From: an uncultured Faecalibacterium sp.
Lineage (GTDB): Bacteria > Bacillota > Clostridia > Oscillospirales > Ruminococcaceae
Direction of reading: 5' to 3'
DNA: 44,239 bases
Assembly (NCBI GenBank): GCA_944386015.1
Contig: CALWZK010000014.1
Location: 1-44,239 of the forward strand
The number at the start of each line of letters is the position of its first letter. The first letter of the stretch is position 1. The notes under the pieces were generated by a model. The model saw only the letters and a program-made list of their open reading frames with translations, did not search any database and was not told the origin of the DNA. The position numbers and the translations under genes are program-made. Below are positions 7,970 through 17,179 of the stretch, piece by piece.

Positions 7970-10900
7970 TCACTTGACTTTCTGCTGGGCGTAGAAAGCT
8001 TCGATCTGCGCCTGTTCACCGTCCAGGCCGCGCTCTTCCATCGAGGCGATGACCCGGAGCATCCGGTCGTAATCGTAGGGCAGGACCTTTTTGAACTTGG
8101 GCAAAAACTCGCTGAAGTGGTCCAGGATCTCCCGGCCGCGGGGGCTGCCGGTGGCTTCCACATGGGCACGGATCAGCTCTTTCAGGGTAGCCACGTCGTG
8201 CTTGTGCTCCACGGGCTCCAGGCTGACGGTGGACTTGTTGACCCGCTGGTAGAAGTCCCAGTTCTCGTCCAGAACGTAGGCAATGCCGCCGGTCATGCCG
8301 GCTGCGAAGTTCTTGCCGGTCTGGCCCAGAACCACCACAATGCCGCCGGTCATATACTCACAGCCGTGGTCGCCCACGCCTTCCACCACAGCGGTGGCGC
8401 CCGAGTTGCGGACGCAGAACCGCTCGCCGGCCACGCCGGAGATGAAGGCGGTGCCGCTGGTGGCGCCGTACAGGGCCACGTTGCCGGTGATGATGTTGTC
8501 CTCAGGCTTGTAGCAGATCCCCTCGGGGGGCCGCACCACAATCTTGCCGCCCGACATGCCCTTGCCCATATAGTCGTTGCAGTCGCCGGTGAGGTCGAGG
8601 GTCAGGCCCTTGGGAATGAAGGCGCCAAAGCTCTGGCCGCCTGCGCCGTGGCAGTGGACGGTGAAGGTGTCGTCGGGCAGGGTGTTGCCGTACTTGCGGG
8701 TGATCTCGCTGCCAAAGATGGTGCCCAGAGCGCGGTCGGTGTTGGAGACATCCACCGTGACCGACTGGGGGTTCTTGCTGTTGAGCTTGAACTTCTTCAT
8801 CAGCACCCGCATATCCGGGGTCTTTTCCAGGTGGAAGTCGTAGACATCGGCGGGCTGATAGTGGACGTTCATGTTGTCGATGGCGGGGTTGTGGAGGATG
8901 GCGTCCAGGTTCAGCTTGGCGGCCCGGCCTGCGGCGGGCTTGACGTGGAGCAGGTCGGTGCGGCCCACCAGCTCATCCATGGTGCGGATGCCCAGTTTGG
9001 CCATGTACTCCCGCAGCTCGGTGGCCACGAAGGTCAGGTAGTTGATGATATACTCGGGCTTGCCGATGAAGTGCTTGCGCAGCTCGGGGTTCTGGGTGCA
9101 GATGCCCATGGGGCAGGTGTCCAGGTTGCACACCCGCATCATGACGCAGCCCTCGGCCATCAGCAGGCTGGTGCCGAAGCCGAACTCCTCAGCGCCCAGC
9201 ATGCAGCTGATGGCCACGTCGCGGCCGCTCAGCAGCTTGGAGTCGCTCTCAATGCGGACGCGGGTCCGCAGGCCGTTGAGGATCAGGGTCTGGTGGGTCT
9301 CGGCGATGCCCAGCTCCCAGGGCAGGCCCGCATTCTTGATGGAGGTGCGGGGTGCTGCGCCGGTGCCGCCGTCGTAGCCCGACACCAGGATCACCTGGGC
9401 GCCGCCCTTGGCGACGCCGGCGGCGATGGTGCCGACGCCTGCCTCGCTGACCAGCTTGACGTTGATCCGGGCGTCCCGGTTGGCGTTCTTCAGGTCATAG
9501 ATCAGCTCGGCCAGGTCCTCGATGGAGTAGATGTCGTGATGGGGCGGGGGAGAGATCAGGCCCACGCCGGTGGTGCTGTGGCGGGTCTTGGCGATCCAGG
9601 GGTAGACCTTGCTGCCGGGCAGCTGGCCGCCCTCGCCGGGCTTTGCGCCCTGGGCCAGTTTGATCTGGATCTCCTCGGCGGACACCAGGTACTTGCTGGT
9701 GACACCGAACCGGGCCGAAGCCACCTGCTTGATCTTGGAGTTGCTGGCGGAGTGATACCGCTCCTCCGGCTCGCCGCCCTCGCCGGTGTTGCTGCGGGCG
9801 CCGATCTGGTTGAAGGCCAGGGCGATGGTCTCGTGGGCCTCGCTGCTCAGGGCGCCGTAGCTCATGGCTGCGCCCTTGAACCGCTTCAGGATGGAGGAAA
9901 CCGGCTCCACCTCGTCCAGGGGGATGCCGCCGTTGGGGTCATAGTTGAAGTCCAGCAGGCTCCGCAGATGGACGCCGTTGTCGCCCATGTTGTCCACCGT
10001 CTGGGTGAACTGCTTGAAGGCGCTGTAATCGTTGGTGAAGCAGGCCTTGCGGAACAGGTAGATGGTCTGGGGGTTGAACAGGTGGTCCTCCCCGTGGCTG
10101 CGGAACTTGTGCTCGCCGTTGCTGGCCAGCTGCATGTTGATGTCCAGGCCCAGGGGGTCGAAGGCTGCGCTGTGGCGGGCCTCCACATCGGCCTGGATGT
10201 CGTCCAGCCCGATGCCGCCCACACGGCTGACGGTGCCGGTGAAGTACTTGTCGATGACATCCTTGGAGATGCCCACAGCCTCGAAGATCTGGCTGCCCTG
10301 GTAGCTCTGGATGGTGGAAATGCCCATCTTGGAGGCGATCTTGACGATGCCGTTGAGGACGGCGGTGTCATAGTCGTTGACAGCGGCATAGAAGTCCTTG
10401 TTCAGCAGGCCGTCGCCGATCAGCTGGCCAATGGCCTCGTGGGCCAGGTAGGGGTTGACGGCGCAGGCGCCGAAGCCCAGCAGGGCGGCGAAATGATGGA
10501 CTTCCCGGGGCTCGGCGCTCTCCAGGATCAGGGCCAGAGCGGTGCTCTTCTTGGTGCGGATCAGATACTGGGAGACAGCCGACACAGCCAGCAGGCTGGG
10601 GATGGCCACATGGTATTCGTCAATGTCCCGGTCGGACAGGATGATGATGTTGGCGCCCTCCTTGTAGGCACGGTCCACCTCCAGGAACACCCGGTCGATG
10701 GCCTTTTCCAGGCTGGTGTTCTTGTAGTAGTTGATGGAGACGGTGGCCACCTTGAAGCCCGGGACGTTCATGTTCTTGATCTTGAGCAGGTCGGTCTCGG
10801 TGAGGATGGGGTTGTGGACCTTCAGCACCTTGCAGTTCTCGGGCTGGTCCTCCAGCAGGTTGCCGTGGGCCCCGATATAGACGCTGGTGGAGGTGACAAC

Positions 10901-12499
10901 CTTCTCACGGATGGCGTCGATGGGGGGGTTGGTGACCTGGGCGAACATCTGCTTGAAGTAGTTGAACAGCAGGGGATGCTGGCTGCTCAGGACAGCCAGG
11001 GGGGTGTCGGTGCCCATGGCGCCGCTGGGCTCAGAGCCCTGCTGGGCCATGGGCAGCAGGATGCTGTTGATCTGCTCGTAGCTGTAGCCGAAGGCCTTTT
11101 CCAGCCGGGTCAGCTGGTCGGCGGTGTAGGAAGGAACCTTGCAGTTGGGAATCTTCAGGTTCCGCAGCTGGACCAGGTTCCGGTCGATCCACTCGCCGTA
11201 GGGCTCGCGGCTGGCGTAGTATTCCTTCAGCTTCTCGTCGTCCACCACTTCGCCCTTGACGGTGTCCACCAGCAGCATCTTGCCGGGGCGCAGGCGGTCC
11301 TTCACCAGGACGTTGTCGGGGGCGCAGTCCAGCACGCCCACCTCAGAGGACAGGATCACCCGTCCGTCCTTGGTGATGTAGTAGCGGCTGGGGCGCAGGC
11401 CGTTGCGGTCCAGCACGGCGCCCACCACATCGCCGTCCGAGAACAGGATGGCGGCGGGGCCGTCCCAGGGCTCCAGCATGGTGGCGTAGTACTGATAGAA
11501 ATCCCGCTTTTTCTGGCTGATGTTCTTGTTGTTCTCCCAGGGTTCGGGGATGGTGATCATGACGGCCAGAGGCAGGTCCATGCCGTTCATCACCATGAAT
11601 TCCAGGGTGTTGTCCAGCATGGCCGAGTCAGAGCCGGAAGTATTGACAATGGGCAGGATCTTGTTCATGTCGTCCTGCATGATCCGGGAGGAGATGGACT
11701 CCTCGCGGGCCAGCATGGCGTCGGTGTTGCCCTTGATGGTGTTGATCTCGCCGTTGTGCAGGATGAAGCGGTTGGGGTGGGCCCGCATCCAGCTGGGGGT
11801 GGTGTTGGTGGAGAAGCGGCTGTGGACCATGCCGATGGCGGACTCGTAGTCCTCATCCTGCAGGTCGGTGTAGAACTGCCGCAGCTCGTTGACCAGGAAC
11901 ATACCCTTGTAGACAATGGTACGGCTGGACAGGCTGGGCACATAGGTGCCGCTGGAGGCCTGCTCAAACACCCGGCGGACGATATACAGCCGGCGGTCAA
12001 AGTCGATGCCCTTGCTGACCTTGGCGGGCTTCTTGATGAAGCACTGCCAGATGGCGGGCATGCAGTCCCGGGCCTTCTTGCCCACCACATCGGGGTTGAC
12101 GGGCACTTCGCGCCAGGCCAGGAAGTCCAGGCCCTCTTTCCGGGTGACCACTTCAAACAGCTTCATGGCGCGGACGCGGAGATGTTCGTCCTGAGGGAAG
12201 AAGAACATACCCACACCGTATTCCCGCTCGCCGCCAATGTCGATGTTCAGCTGGTCGGCGATCTTGGAGAAGAATTTGTGGCTGATCTGGAGCAGAATGC
12301 CCACGCCGTCGCCGGTTTTGCCCTCGGCGTCCTTGCCGGCGCGGTGTTCCAGATGCTCCACGATGGTCAGCGCATCGCTGACCGTCTGGTGGCTTTTGCG
12401 GCCCTTGATGTCCACCACGGCGCCGATGCCGCAGGCATCGTGCTCAAACCGGGGATCATACAGGCCGACAGGCGCTTTGCGTTCGGTAAATTGATCCAT
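7970..12499 (-). CDS. gltB: Glutamate synthase (NADPH), large subunit
   Basis: Alpha subunit of GOGAT: an N-terminal class II glutamine amidotransferase releases ammonia, which is channelled to an FMN/3Fe-4S synthase site. I place the start at the ATG at 12499 (1509 residues), preceded by GGGAAAGGAAA. A longer in-frame reading to 12604 would run through the leader hairpins. From this ATG the sequence EHDACGIG puts the catalytic Cys at position 23, so a short 22-residue propeptide is expected to be removed, as in known GltB. The 3Fe-4S ligands appear in CMMRVCNLDTCPMGIC, and the C-terminal beta-helix shows GxxGG repeats. It is cotranscribed with gltD; expression is probably controlled by the leader described separately. 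Confidence 0.96.
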   Translation of the reverse strand: MDQFTERKAPVGLYDPRFEHDACGIGAVVDIKGRKSHQTVSDALTIVEHLEHRAGKDAEGKTGDGVGILLQISHKFFSKIADQLNIDIGGEREYGVGMFFFPQDEHLRVRAMKLFEVVTRKEGLDFLAWREVPVNPDVVGKKARDCMPAIWQCFIKKPAKVSKGIDFDRRLYIVRRVFEQASSGTYVPSLSSRTIVYKGMFLVNELRQFYTDLQDEDYESAIGMVHSRFSTNTTPSWMRAHPNRFILHNGEINTIKGNTDAMLAREESISSRIMQDDMNKILPIVNTSGSDSAMLDNTLEFMVMNGMDLPLAVMITIPEPWENNKNISQKKRDFYQYYATMLEPWDGPAAILFSDGDVVGAVLDRNGLRPSRYYITKDGRVILSSEVGVLDCAPDNVLVKDRLRPGKMLLVDTVKGEVVDDEKLKEYYASREPYGEWIDRNLVQLRNLKIPNCKVPSYTADQLTRLEKAFGYSYEQINSILLPMAQQGSEPSGAMGTDTPLAVLSSQHPLLFNYFKQMFAQVTNPPIDAIREKVVTSTSVYIGAHGNLLEDQPENCKVLKVHNPILTETDLLKIKNMNVPGFKVATVSINYYKNTSLEKAIDRVFLEVDRAYKEGANIIILSDRDIDEYHVAIPSLLAVSAVSQYLIRTKKSTALALILESAEPREVHHFAALLGFGACAVNPYLAHEAIGQLIGDGLLNKDFYAAVNDYDTAVLNGIVKIASKMGISTIQSYQGSQIFEAVGISKDVIDKYFTGTVSRVGGIGLDDIQADVEARHSAAFDPLGLDINMQLASNGEHKFRSHGEDHLFNPQTIYLFRKACFTNDYSAFKQFTQTVDNMGDNGVHLRSLLDFNYDPNGGIPLDEVEPVSSILKRFKGAAMSYGALSSEAHETIALAFNQIGARSNTGEGGEPEERYHSASNSKIKQVASARFGVTSKYLVSAEEIQIKLAQGAKPGEGGQLPGSKVYPWIAKTRHSTTGVGLISPPPHHDIYSIEDLAELIYDLKNANRDARINVKLVSEAGVGTIAAGVAKGGAQVILVSGYDGGTGAAPRTSIKNAGLPWELGIAETHQTLILNGLRTRVRIESDSKLLSGRDVAISCMLGAEEFGFGTSLLMAEGCVMMRVCNLDTCPMGICTQNPELRKHFIGKPEYIINYLTFVATELREYMAKLGIRTMDELVGRTDLLHVKPAAGRAAKLNLDAILHNPAIDNMNVHYQPADVYDFHLEKTPDMRVLMKKFKLNSKNPQSVTVDVSNTDRALGTIFGSEITRKYGNTLPDDTFTVHCHGAGGQSFGAFIPKGLTLDLTGDCNDYMGKGMSGGKIVVRPPEGICYKPEDNIITGNVALYGATSGTAFISGVAGERFCVRNSGATAVVEGVGDHGCEYMTGGIVVVLGQTGKNFAAGMTGGIAYVLDENWDFYQRVNKSTVSLEPVEHKHDVATLKELIRAHVEATGSPRGREILDHFSEFLPKFKKVLPYDYDRMLRVIASMEERGLDGEQAQIEAFYAQQKVK

Positions 12500-12636
12500 T
12501 TTCCTTTCCCATCCTATTCTGTCATGTATGAAAGGCAGCGCCGGGGTCATAGCTCCGCCCGGCGCCCGAAAAGGGGATAACAAAAAGGCGTTCCTGACAG
12601 GCATAGCTCACCCGTCAGGAACGCCCTTGTTCCCAT
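12500..12636 (-). promoter_or_regulatory. Structured gltB leader: immediate terminator plus second hairpin with the same loop octamer
   Basis: Between the predicted transcription start (about 12636) and the gltB ATG lie two hairpins. The first (12582-12625) is a 12-bp terminator-like stem with a T run. The second has an 8-bp stem GCGCCGGG/CCCGGCGC (12538-12545 with 12558-12565). Both loops contain GAGCTATG (minus strand; 12602-12609 and 12548-12555). There is too little RNA before the first hairpin for a metabolite aptamer. I infer control by antitermination, or production of a short RNA. No known riboswitch class is recognised. Confidence 0.5.
12582..12625 (-). terminator. Terminator-like hairpin in the gltB leader
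   Basis: Perfect 12-bp stem GGCGTTCCTGAC/GTCAGGAACGCC with a 15-base loop, followed on the minus strand by five T. It begins about 10 bases after the likely transcription start and about 85 bases before the gltB ATG, so it would stop most gltBD transcripts unless bypassed. Confidence 0.8.
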
Positions 12637-12642
12637 ACCTTT

Positions 12643-12670
12643 ATTATACAAAGTATTGAACCACTTTCAA
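12643..12670 (-). promoter_or_regulatory. Promoter of gltBD with overlapping palindromes
   Basis: Minus strand: TTGAAA (12665-12670), 16-base spacer, TATAAT (12643-12648). The -35 box lies inside the perfect palindrome CACTT-TC-AAGTG (12662-12673), and a second inverted repeat TGTCG-GATG-CGACA (12672-12685) abuts it. Both are candidate operators. Confidence 0.7.
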
Positions 12671-12741
12671 GTGTCGGATGCGACAAATAATAAACCGGGG
12701 GGCCTCTGTTTTTTTCCGAAATGCACAGGAAACGCCCCCGG

Positions 12742-12779
12742 AAAACAAAAAGCGGGCGCGCCGCTGGGGCGTGCCCGCC
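12742..12779 (-). terminator. Intrinsic terminator after gdhA
   Basis: 11-bp stem GCGGGCGCGCC/GGCGTGCCCGC (one G-T pair) followed on the minus strand by TTTTTGTTTT. It separates gdhA from the gltB promoter. Confidence 0.9.
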
Positions 12780-12794
12780 TGGGAAATACAAAAA

Positions 12795-14165
<1,371 letters not shown>

Positions 14166-14283
14166 CTATTGCAGAGGCCCGGCGAAAGAGGGCGCCGGAA
14201 CACCTCTGGATCCACCAGATGTTGCCCTGCCGGCAGGCCGGCAAAAAAGAGGGAGCCGTTTTCCTTTGACAGGGTGCTTTACC

Positions 14284-14312
14284 ATTATAAAGCATTTGCT
14301 CCTAATTTTCAA
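14284..14312 (-). promoter_or_regulatory. Promoter of gdhA
   Basis: Minus strand: TTGAAA (14307-14312), 17-base spacer, TATAAT (14284-14289); near-consensus for the main sigma factor, in A/T-rich surroundings. Confidence 0.8.
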
Positions 14313-14383
14313 TAGAAATACCGCGCCAAAGATTAAAAAAACAGAACAAAACCGCAAACTGGTTCAGAAAACCAAAAATAAAA

Positions 14384-14424
14384 CCCAAAAAGAAAAGTCT
14401 GCTTCACATCGTAAAGCAGACTTT
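14384..14424 (-). terminator. Intrinsic terminator after mrp
   Basis: Perfect 11-bp stem AAAGTCTGCTT/AAGCAGACTTT with a 9-base loop. On the minus strand it is followed by TTTTCTTTTT. Confidence 0.88.
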
Positions 14425-14451
14425 GTGGATGACTATGGGGGCAAAGGGCCC

Positions 14452-15279
14452 TTACAGCAGCTTCTGGACAGCGTCGGCGGCCCCTTCCAGGAACTCACCG
14501 CCGTAGGTCTCGATCTGGCCGGCGTCGGCCAGGGCAGCCAGCTGGGGATCAATGGGCATCTTGGCCAGCACCTTCAGGCCGTGCTTGGAGGCAATCTCCT
14601 CCACATGGCTCTCGCCGAACAGGGAGATGTGCTTGCCGCAGTCGGGGCAGACCAGGTAGCTCATGTTCTCGATGATGCCCAGGATGGGGATGTTCATCAT
14701 CTGGGCCATGTTGACGGCCTTGGCCACAATCATGCTGACCAGCTCCTGGGGGCTGGCCACCACAATGATGCCGTCCACCGGCAGGCTCTGGAAGACGGTC
14801 AGGGGCACATCACCGGTTCCCGGAGGCATGTCCACAAACAGGAAATCCACGTCTTTCCAGACCACATCGGTCCAGAACTGCTTGACGGCGCCGGCAATGA
14901 CGGGGCCGCGCCACACGACGGGGTCTTCTTCGTTTTCCACCAGCAGGTTGATGCTCATCACATCAATCCCCATCCGGCTCTGGATGGGCCAGCAGCCCTG
15001 GTCGTCGGCCATGGCCCGGCCATGGATGCCGAACAGCTTGGGGATGGAGGGGCCGGTGATGTCGGCGTCCAGGATGCCGCAGTGGTAGCCGCGGCGGCGC
15101 ATGGCGCAGGCCAGCAGGGCGCTGGTCATGCTCTTGCCGACGCCGCCCTTGCCGGACACAACGCCGATCACCTTCTTGACGCTGCTGTGGGGGTTGGGGG
15201 CTTCATGCTGGGGGGCCTGCTGCCGGGAGGCGCAGTCCAGCCCGCAGCTGGAACAATCATGGGTGCATTCTTCGCTCAT
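14452..15279 (-). CDS. mrp: Mrp/NBP35-type P-loop ATPase, iron-sulfur cluster carrier
   Basis: Cytosolic ATPase of the Mrp/ApbC/NBP35 family that binds a 4Fe-4S cluster and hands it to apoproteins. The 275-residue protein has the deviant Walker A motif GKGGVGKS and a DMPPGTGDV block. The CPDC pair is in the C-terminal third, the bridging cluster site of the dimer. The N-terminus carries four close Cys (positions 5, 9, 12 and 16), recalling the extra N-terminal cluster of NBP35. I start at the ATG at 15279, which gives the common MSEECTHDCSSCG start. A TTG at 15297 is in frame but lies within the leader hairpin. The Shine-Dalgarno sequence AGGAGG (15312-15317) is separated from the ATG by a 7-bp hairpin (15289-15309). 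Confidence 0.92.
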   Translation of the reverse strand: MSEECTHDCSSCGLDCASRQQAPQHEAPNPHSSVKKVIGVVSGKGGVGKSMTSALLACAMRRRGYHCGILDADITGPSIPKLFGIHGRAMADDQGCWPIQSRMGIDVMSINLLVENEEDPVVWRGPVIAGAVKQFWTDVVWKDVDFLFVDMPPGTGDVPLTVFQSLPVDGIIVVASPQELVSMIVAKAVNMAQMMNIPILGIIENMSYLVCPDCGKHISLFGESHVEEIASKHGLKVLAKMPIDPQLAALADAGQIETYGGEFLEGAADAVQKLL

Positions 15280-15288
15280 TCTTCGCTG

Positions 15289-15317
15289 CGCCCGCAATCA
15301 AAGCGGGCGTACCTCCT
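15289..15317 (-). promoter_or_regulatory. mrp ribosome binding site with hairpin spacer
   Basis: AGGAGG (15312-15317) lies 32 bases from the ATG at 15279. Between them is the stem CGCCCGC/GCGGGCG (15289-15295 with 15303-15309, 7-base loop). If the hairpin folds, only 2 + 9 unpaired bases separate the Shine-Dalgarno sequence from the ATG, a workable spacing. Confidence 0.5.
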
Positions 15318-15369
15318 GTTCAAATAGAGTGGGGCAGGGGCACAGGACCCCTGTTTGGGTTACCTGACT

Positions 15370-15398
15370 ATCATAACACAAACCGCCGCCGGATACAA
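15370..15398 (-). promoter_or_regulatory. Promoter of mrp
   Basis: Minus strand: TTGTAT (15393-15398), 17-base spacer, TATGAT (15370-15375). The leader holds a CAGGGG/CCCCTG hairpin. Confidence 0.5.
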
Positions 15399-15470
15399 GG
15401 AACCGGCGCAAAACCGCAGGTCTAGCCCGGCGGCGGGGCGCATATCCTGTCAGGAAGGGAGGGGGTCACT

Positions 15471-17051
15471 GTGCGGCAGAGCTACCTGAAGAATGCCGCC
15501 CTGCTCACCGTGTCGGATGTGGTGCTCCGGCTGGCGGGGATGGGGCTGCGGATTTACCTGGCCAACGCCCTGGGCGGGGAGGGGATGGGCCTGTACCAGC
15601 TGGTGCTGGCGGTTTATTCCCTGTTTGTCACCCTGGCCACCTCGGGGGTATCGGTGGCTTCCACCCGGCTGATGGCCGAGGAGATGACCGGCAGCCCCGC
15701 CCGGGCCAAAGGGATGCTGCTGCGGCTGTGCGGGGCGGCGCTGGGGCTGGGCCTGCTGGCCATGGCGGCCCAGTGGCTGCTGGCAGATGCGGCGGCCCGG
15801 TGGTGGCTGGGAGACCTGCGGGCTGCCCCGGCCCTGCGGGCGGCGGCCTTCGGCATGCCCTTTATGGCGGTGTCGGCGGTGATCCGGGGCTTTTTCGTGG
15901 CCCGGCAGCAGGTAGGCCCCAACGTGGCCAGCCAGATGGCGGAGCAGATGTTCCGCATCGGGGTGATGGTCACTGCCCTGGAGCTGACCCGGGGCCAGGA
16001 TGTGGGGGTGCGGTGCGCCCTGGTGCTGATGGCCACCGCCGGGGGCGAGATGGTGTCGGCCTCCATCATGGTGGGGTTCTGCCGGCGGGAGGCCCCCCGG
16101 GCCTTCGGCCATGACCGGAGCCAGGCCCCCCTGCGGGCCCGGCAGCGATTGTGGGAGATCCTCTGGCCGGTGGAGGGGGGCCGGTGCCTGTCCAGCGCCC
16201 TCCACACCGCCGAGAATATGCTGGCCCCCGCCTGCCTCACCGTCTACCTGGGAGGCCTGCGGAGCCAGGCCGTGACCGAGTATGGCCGCCTGAAAGGGAT
16301 GGCCCTGCCCCTGATGAACTTCCCCTTCGGCCTGCTGGGGAGCCTGGGGGTGCTGCTGATGCCCGAGATCACCCGGGCCCACATCCGGGCCGACCACCAC
16401 CGGCTGGAGGCCCTGCTGCGGCGGATGCTGCGGCTCACCATGTATTTTTCCGCCCTGATGGGGGCGGTGTTCGGGGTGTGGGGCCAGCCTTTGACGGTGG
16501 CCCTCTACGGCAGCGCCGAGGCGGGAAGCTACCTGGAAATCCTGGCCCCCGCCATGCCCCTGATCTACCTGGAGAGCATGGTGGACGGGGCCGTGAAGGG
16601 GATGGGGGAGCAGAAGGCGGCCTTCCGCTACAGCGTCTGGGATTCGATTCTGCGGATCATCGGGGTGATGGCCCTGCTGCCCCGGTTCGGGATGAAGGGC
16701 TTTCTGTTTGTGATTTTGCTGTCCAGCCTGTTCACCTGCCTGTCCAACACCGGGCATCTGCTCCGGGCGGCGGGGGTGAAGGCCGACTGGGTGGGCTGGC
16801 TGGCGGGGCCGGCCCTGTCGGCCCTGGCCGCCTGCCTGGCCGGCTGGGGCATCCGCCAGGGGCTGGCCCCCCTGCTGGCGGCAGGCCGGGCGGGCCAGCT
16901 GGCGGCGGTCTGCGCAGGGAGCGCAGGGATGGCGGCCGCCTGCCTGGCAGCGGGCTGGCCCCTGGGCCTGGGGGAGGAGATCCGGGCGGTGTGGGACAGC
17001 CGCAAAAGCCCCCGGAAGGAAAATCGGAAAGTTCTGGACACCGGCCGCTAA
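15471..17051 (+). CDS. SpoVB-like polysaccharide/lipid flippase (MOP superfamily)
   Basis: Multi-pass membrane protein of 526 residues with about 12-14 hydrophobic helices, of the MOP exporter superfamily (SpoVB, Wzx and MurJ relatives). Such proteins flip undecaprenyl-linked sugar or peptidoglycan precursors across the membrane. The N-terminus (LKNAALLTVSDVVLRLAGM) and GGEGMGLYQL resemble SpoVB/YtgP. The start is a GTG at 15471 with AAGGGAGGGGG a few bases upstream. The next gene, a CapD-like sugar-nucleotide enzyme, fits an envelope glycan role. Whether it serves spore cortex synthesis or vegetative wall or capsule export cannot be decided here. Confidence 0.85.
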   Translation: MRQSYLKNAALLTVSDVVLRLAGMGLRIYLANALGGEGMGLYQLVLAVYSLFVTLATSGVSVASTRLMAEEMTGSPARAKGMLLRLCGAALGLGLLAMAAQWLLADAAARWWLGDLRAAPALRAAAFGMPFMAVSAVIRGFFVARQQVGPNVASQMAEQMFRIGVMVTALELTRGQDVGVRCALVLMATAGGEMVSASIMVGFCRREAPRAFGHDRSQAPLRARQRLWEILWPVEGGRCLSSALHTAENMLAPACLTVYLGGLRSQAVTEYGRLKGMALPLMNFPFGLLGSLGVLLMPEITRAHIRADHHRLEALLRRMLRLTMYFSALMGAVFGVWGQPLTVALYGSAEAGSYLEILAPAMPLIYLESMVDGAVKGMGEQKAAFRYSVWDSILRIIGVMALLPRFGMKGFLFVILLSSLFTCLSNTGHLLRAAGVKADWVGWLAGPALSALAACLAGWGIRQGLAPLLAAGRAGQLAAVCAGSAGMAAACLAAGWPLGLGEEIRAVWDSRKSPRKENRKVLDTGR

Positions 17052-17063
17052 ACTGAGTATAAT
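17035..17063 (+). promoter_or_regulatory. Promoter of the CapD-like gene
   Basis: TGGACA (17035-17040), 17-base spacer, TATAAT (17058-17063), overlapping the 3' end of the flippase gene. Transcription would begin near 17071, which rules out the in-frame ATG at 17069. The leader then contains the perfect palindrome CGGCGGAGCTCCGCCG (17110-17125). Confidence 0.75.
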
Positions 17064-17179
17064 ATAGGATGTGTATCTGTACGGGGGTGCCCGCACAGTC
17101 CGCAATAAACGGCGGAGCTCCGCCGGAAGAAGAAGAGGACGTATCTTTGAAAAAGGAAACAAAAGGCAAGGGCGAGATC

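Noticed and set aside
7424..12580. A 1718-codon open frame on the plus strand opposite gltB and gltD
   Set aside because: It is the antisense shadow of two certain genes. G/C-ended codons leave almost no stops on the opposite strand, and its translation is low-complexity His/Gly/Val/Asp with no domain.
12500..12604. 35-residue N-terminal extension of GltB
   Set aside because: It would put the catalytic Cys too far from the N-terminus and covers the leader hairpins; the ATG at 12499 has an RBS.
14313..14383. A/T-rich stretch between gdhA promoter and mrp terminator as a possible small RNA or gene
   Set aside because: No start/RBS, no promoter pair and no stem beyond the mrp terminator.
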